A stretch of DNA of 25,273 nucleotides from Korarchaeum sp964519515. GTDB taxonomy: Archaea; Korarchaeota; Korarchaeia; Korarchaeales; Korarchaeaceae. A program made the translations under genes and the position numbers. Of the stretch, positions 21,954 through 25,273 are shown one piece after another. Below the pieces are notes generated by a model. The model had not been told where the DNA came from. It saw nothing but the letters and a program-made list of their open reading frames with translations, and made no database searches. The stretch is taken from contig CAZFIJ010000051.1 of NCBI GenBank assembly GCA_964519515.1, forward strand, positions 1 through 25,273. The letters are read 5' to 3'. Numbering within the stretch: position 1 is the stretch's first letter; every line of letters starts with the position of its first letter.

Positions 21954-24134
21954 GTGGAATTGGATCCCGAGCTGATAGTAGATGAAGCTATAAATACAGG
22001 AGAGAGGAGATTGATCGTAATATCTGGAAAGGATTCCCTCGAGATAGCATCCGAAATTGCTAATATCTGGCTATCTAAGAGGGAAGGCCGTCTCCTAATC
22101 GCTACGCATATGGGGGTCGATTCAGATAGGGTCTCAGTGGATGATGCCACATCTATAGACTTCGATCAGACTGAGGAAGTGCTCGGGGGTACGTGGGATC
22201 TCTTGATAGCTGATCTATCCCATCAGTTCAGAGCCAATGATATAGGTAGGCTGATAGAGGTCGTTAGGGGCGGTGGCCTCGCGATCCTCACGATACCGCC
22301 TGTAGAAGAATGGATCAACTCTATGACGGAGTTCCAGAGGAGGTTCATGGTCCCTCCCTTCGAATCCAGGGGGGTGAGGCAGCTCTTCAAGTCCAGGTTC
22401 CTGAGGTCCATAGGGAAGAGGGGGACTTTCCTCCTCGGTGAGGAAGTCAGAGGGGAGTTATGCGGGAGAGTTTCCAAGGAAAGAGTTCCCATCGAGAGGA
22501 CTGGAGATCCTCTCTTCGACTTATGCGCGACTAGGGATCAGCAGAGGGTCCTGAGATCGATCTTCGATGCATTCAAGGGGGGGAAGAGGGCTTTCATATT
22601 GACTGCGAATAGGGGGAGGGGGAAATCCGCTGTAATAGGGATCGCTCTATCCCTCATAATGACTAGGAGTAAGGTTAGGAACGCTGTAGTGACATCTCCG
22701 AGCATCGAGGGGGTTCAGACGATCTTCAACTTCTTGATGAAGGGGCTAGATGCCCAAGGGGTGAGTTATGAGCCCCTGGTGAGGGAGGGTAAGATTATAG
22801 CCCTGAGGTTCAGGGGTAAGAGCGTATTCTATCTCACACCTGAGAGCGCTGCTGAAGTCGAAGTCAGTCTCAAGGTAGTTGATGAAGCTGCCTCAATACC
22901 CGTGACAACTCTATTCAAGTTCTTAAGTGGGGGATTCACTATATTCTCATCTACGATACACGGATACGAGGGAGCGGGGAGAGGGTTCTCCCTCAGGTTC
23001 CTGGGGAGGTTGAGGAAATCGGGCATCCCTCACGCTGAGGAGAGTATGGATGAGCCGATAAGATATCCACCTGAGGATCCAGTCGAGAGGTGGCTCTATG
23101 ACTTCCTCTTACTGGACGCGGAACCCGGAGATCCTCCCAAAAATCTCGAGGCTATTTACAGAGAGATATCCTTAGATAGCATAAGCGAGGAATACCTGAG
23201 GAAGTTCTACGGTATTTACATATTGGCCCACTATAGGAATAGGCCTAATGATCTCGCTACCCTTTTAGATGCCCCCCATCACTTCGCCAGGTCTTTAGAA
23301 GCTGAAGGGGAGCCTATAGTGAGCTTACATTTAGCTGAGGAGGGCGGGCTCCCTAACTCGCTCTTAGAGGATATGGTCAGGGGGATGAGGGATCTGCCGG
23401 GGCATATGATAGCGAGCAGGATCGTCTTACATTACTCATTCAAGAGCTTCGGGAAGTTGAGGGGTTGGAGGATAGTCAGGATAGCTACTCATCCTGAACT
23501 GCAGGGGATGGGCTTCGGGACGAGGGCTCTAGCTGAAGTAGAGAGAGAAGCTAGGGAGAAAGGTGTAGATTGGTTGGGAGCAGGTTTCGGTGCGACAGAG
23601 GATCTACTCAGATTCTGGGTGAGATCTGGCTATCATCCAGTGCACATAAGCCCATCTAGGAATGCTGTTACTGGAGAGTACAGCGTCTTAGTGCTCAAGC
23701 CCTTGAGTGAGGAGGCATCCAAACTCACTGAGGAAGTGCTCAAGGAATTCAAGAGGAGGATATTAGCGAGCCTACATGATGTCTACTTCTCCCTCAATCC
23801 GATGGTAGCTAGATTGCTCCTCAAGAGTAAGTTAGATGGAGGAAAGGCTAAGTTGAGCACTTCCCAGAGGAATAGGCTCTTAGGGTATGTCAGAGGAAGT
23901 TACGTTTATGAACTAGCGTCTGATGCGATACATGAGATAGTCAGGAGCTACTTCTGGCAGGGGAGGGATTGCCTCACTCCCAGGGAGGAAGCTATATTAG
24001 TGGCGAAAGTCCTACAGGGGAAGCCCTGGGAGACTTTGAAGAGCAGGTTCGGGGTGAAGGAACCTTACGAACTCCTGAGGGAGATAGTCTCGAATCTACT
24101 TAGTTGCTTGGATGGCCTTCGCGATGAGGCTTAA
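21954..24134 (+). CDS. tmcA: tRNA(Met) cytidine acetyltransferase / RNA N4-acetyltransferase
   Basis: It acetylates cytidine N4 in RNA using acetyl-CoA and ATP or GTP; archaeal members modify tRNA and, in some thermophiles, many rRNA sites. Domains in order: an N-terminal region (1-190); a RecD-like helicase module with Walker A NRGRGKSA (219-226), VVDEAAS (308-314) and STIHGYEGAGRGF (333-345); a GNAT acetyltransferase with VRIATHPELQGMGFGTRAL and GAGFGATEDLLRFW; and a C-terminal RNA-binding tail. The 726-residue length is normal. The start is GTG 21954, or TTG 21960, which is better spaced (six bases) from GGGAGG at 21948-21953. A TATA-like CTTTAATTC at 21920-21928 fits a nearly leaderless mRNA. 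The 3' end overlaps a convergent methyltransferase by 39 bp. Confidence 0.93.
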   Translation: MELDPELIVDEAINTGERRLIVISGKDSLEIASEIANIWLSKREGRLLIATHMGVDSDRVSVDDATSIDFDQTEEVLGGTWDLLIADLSHQFRANDIGRLIEVVRGGGLAILTIPPVEEWINSMTEFQRRFMVPPFESRGVRQLFKSRFLRSIGKRGTFLLGEEVRGELCGRVSKERVPIERTGDPLFDLCATRDQQRVLRSIFDAFKGGKRAFILTANRGRGKSAVIGIALSLIMTRSKVRNAVVTSPSIEGVQTIFNFLMKGLDAQGVSYEPLVREGKIIALRFRGKSVFYLTPESAAEVEVSLKVVDEAASIPVTTLFKFLSGGFTIFSSTIHGYEGAGRGFSLRFLGRLRKSGIPHAEESMDEPIRYPPEDPVERWLYDFLLLDAEPGDPPKNLEAIYREISLDSISEEYLRKFYGIYILAHYRNRPNDLATLLDAPHHFARSLEAEGEPIVSLHLAEEGGLPNSLLEDMVRGMRDLPGHMIASRIVLHYSFKSFGKLRGWRIVRIATHPELQGMGFGTRALAEVEREAREKGVDWLGAGFGATEDLLRFWVRSGYHPVHISPSRNAVTGEYSVLVLKPLSEEASKLTEEVLKEFKRRILASLHDVYFSLNPMVARLLLKSKLDGGKAKLSTSQRNRLLGYVRGSYVYELASDAIHEIVRSYFWQGRDCLTPREEAILVAKVLQGKPWETLKSRFGVKEPYELLREIVSNLLSCLDGLRDEA

Positions 24135-24959
24135 GTAGGGGCAGGGGGGAGAGAACTTCTCCTTCTTCCTTATATCTCCGTATATGGAATCTACCCCCCA
24201 CCCAGCTCTCCTGAGTATCTCAGCTAGTTCAGTGGATGTGTATATCCTCATCTCCGTGTTGACCTCTAGCTCCTTCGTCAAGTTACCCTCACCATCGTCC
24301 CTGAGGAGGATCCACTTGGAGAGGAGCCTGGACCAGAGGGGATCGAACTTCATATCCTCCATGAGGACTAAGGAGCCGTACCTCTGGAAGACCCTCCCGC
24401 AGCTCCAACTCGGCGTCTCCCTATGGAAGGTATTCGCTATTATGAGGACGGACCCCTCTCTCACCAATGACCTGAGCTTCCTGAGTATTTCCTCATCTGT
24501 CATTGAGTCGTAGTAACCGAGGGATGTCGATACTATTATTATAGCATCGAATATCTCCCCCTTGAGCCTGCTATCTATCTCCCTAGCGTCTGAAACTATG
24601 AACTTAGCTTTATCCGATACTCTATGCTTCTCAGCTTTCTGCCTAGCGTCCTGTATGAACGGGAGGGATATATCGAAGCCGAGGACTTCATATCCCTCAA
24701 TTGCAAGAGGTATTGCTACTCTACCATTCCCGCAAAATGCCTCCAATACTCTCCCTGACTCCAATCCATTTTCCCTCAGTATATCAGCTATAGATCTAGC
24801 TATCTGTTCTCCCTCTGACCAAGTGCTGTTCATTATCTCTAAGTAGAGGTCCGCTCTATCTATGAACACCCTCTGTATCCAGCTCAGTCCATTCACCCTG
24901 GATCTATGAATTTCCATTAATAAGAATTTTGCTGCGGTTGAGCGAGGATCTTGAGCCAT
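24096..24959 (-). CDS. SAM-dependent class I methyltransferase
   Basis: A 287-residue protein with a Rossmann methyltransferase core: motif I VLEAFCGNGR (71-80), acidic GFDIS (94-98) for the SAM ribose, SDARE (123-127) and motif IV-like IIVSTSLGYY (141-150). The N-terminal ~60 residues are helical and may form a cap. The core resembles small-molecule methyltransferases, but the substrate is unknown. The final third contains a short antiparallel-sheet-like segment, and the protein ends in an alanine-rich helix. ATG 24959 lies downstream of the shared AT-rich promoter at 24972-24987. Its 3' end overlaps tmcA by 39 bp, convergently; a functional link to RNA modification is possible but unproven. 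Confidence 0.82.
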   Translation of the reverse strand: MAQDPRSTAAKFLLMEIHRSRVNGLSWIQRVFIDRADLYLEIMNSTWSEGEQIARSIADILRENGLESGRVLEAFCGNGRVAIPLAIEGYEVLGFDISLPFIQDARQKAEKHRVSDKAKFIVSDAREIDSRLKGEIFDAIIIVSTSLGYYDSMTDEEILRKLRSLVREGSVLIIANTFHRETPSWSCGRVFQRYGSLVLMEDMKFDPLWSRLLSKWILLRDDGEGNLTKELEVNTEMRIYTSTELAEILRRAGWGVDSIYGDIRKKEKFSPPCPYLSLIAKAIQATK

Positions 24960-24971
24960 CGGATCTTAGAG

Positions 24972-24987
24972 TAAAATTATTAATTTT
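24972..24987. promoter_or_regulatory. Shared bidirectional TATA region
   Basis: The nearly palindromic AAAATTATTAATTTT lies midway between divergent starts at 24959 and 25006, about 25 bp from each. It can serve as a TATA box in both directions, giving nearly leaderless mRNAs. Confidence 0.5.
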
Positions 24988-25005
24988 CCCAGTGGGGAGA
25001 AGCTC

Positions 25006-25273
25006 ATGCGTTTCTCTAAGGTAGCTGATGTCGAGGAGGCCCTCTCCAAGATAAGGGATGGTTCAGTCATCGCGATCTCAGGATTCAATATAGCGACGAC
25101 ACCTGAGTACTTGATAGTCAAGTTGTGGGAGCTCTATGAGAGGACCGGCCATCCGAAGGACCTCTTCATATTGACGGATACGCTACCCGCGGTGCCCGAT
25201 AGAGGGCTGGATTTCGTAGGGAAGAGGATGTGTGAGACTGGCGATAAGGAGTTCGTGAGGGGGATGCTCTTGA
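25006..25273 (+). CDS. Acyl-CoA:carboxylate CoA-transferase, N-terminal part, truncated by window edge
   Basis: My translation from ATG 25006 gives 89 open residues to the edge. It opens MRFSKVADVEEALSKIRDG, then VIAISGFNIATTPEYLI and RTGHPKDLFILTDTLPAVPD with RGLDFV. This matches the start of family I CoA-transferases of the propionate/acetate CoA-transferase type, which move CoA between carboxylic acids through a glutamyl-CoA intermediate (the catalytic Glu is beyond the edge). With an aldehyde oxidoreductase in the same window, organic-acid metabolism is plausible, but the two are 20 kb apart. The ATG is about 25 bp from the shared TATA region. Confidence 0.75.
   Translation, partial: MRFSKVADVEEALSKIRDGSVIAISGFNIATTPEYLIVKLWELYERTGHPKDLFILTDTLPAVPDRGLDFVGKRMCETGDKEFVRGMLL

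Overview
This window looks like chromosome of a thermophilic archaeon, most likely from the TACK side of the tree. A korarchaeote is my best guess, but this is inference only. Supporting signs: AGG/AGA-rich arginine codons and ATA-rich isoleucine codons; archaeal TATA boxes about 27 bp from start codons (many probably leaderless); and archaeal families, namely a tungsten aldehyde ferredoxin oxidoreductase, a KaiC-like ATPase, an ADTH-synthase-type first step of aromatic biosynthesis, a signal-peptide Lon-like protease, TmcA and a V4R/ACT pair. Coding density is high. I saw no insertion sequence, CRISPR array, tRNA or rRNA.

Layout. 1-3705 (minus strand): a truncated helix-turn-helix protein overlapping a KaiC-like ATPase, then a guanidine-modifying (amidinotransferase/deiminase) enzyme and a GT28-like glycosyltransferase. 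3902-7315 (plus strand): the tungsten oxidoreductase, a very AT-rich 0.4-kb gap with tandem repeats, and a saccharopine-dehydrogenase-like enzyme. 7352-11385 (minus strand): two tandem ACT-V4R sensor proteins, a small DUF5678-like protein and a membrane-anchored Lon-like protease. 11515-14505: a CBS-pair protein, a convergent membrane GT2 glycosyltransferase, and overlapping genes for ADTH synthase and type I 3-dehydroquinate dehydratase. 14486-16711 (minus strand): an overlapping operon of uppS and two genes I do not recognise. 16712-17202: a noncoding stretch with a GC-rich, hairpin-containing core.

17203-24134 (plus strand): an Lrp/AsnC regulator, then an overlapping smc-scpA-scpB-pyrD cluster, then tmcA. 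The SMC is unusual: 759 residues with both head motifs and a hinge, but arms less than half the usual length. A convergent SAM methyltransferase (24096-24959) and a truncated CoA-transferase (25006 to the end) share a promoter region.

Themes: chromosome organisation by a miniature condensin complex; lipid-linked glycan chemistry (uppS, GT2, GT28-like); aromatic and pyrimidine biosynthesis; and small-molecule sensing by ACT-V4R proteins whose zinc-ligand spacing matches that of aromatic-sensing bacterial regulators. The best candidates for something undescribed are the short-armed SMC complex, the output-less ACT-V4R pair and the two unknown uppS-linked genes.
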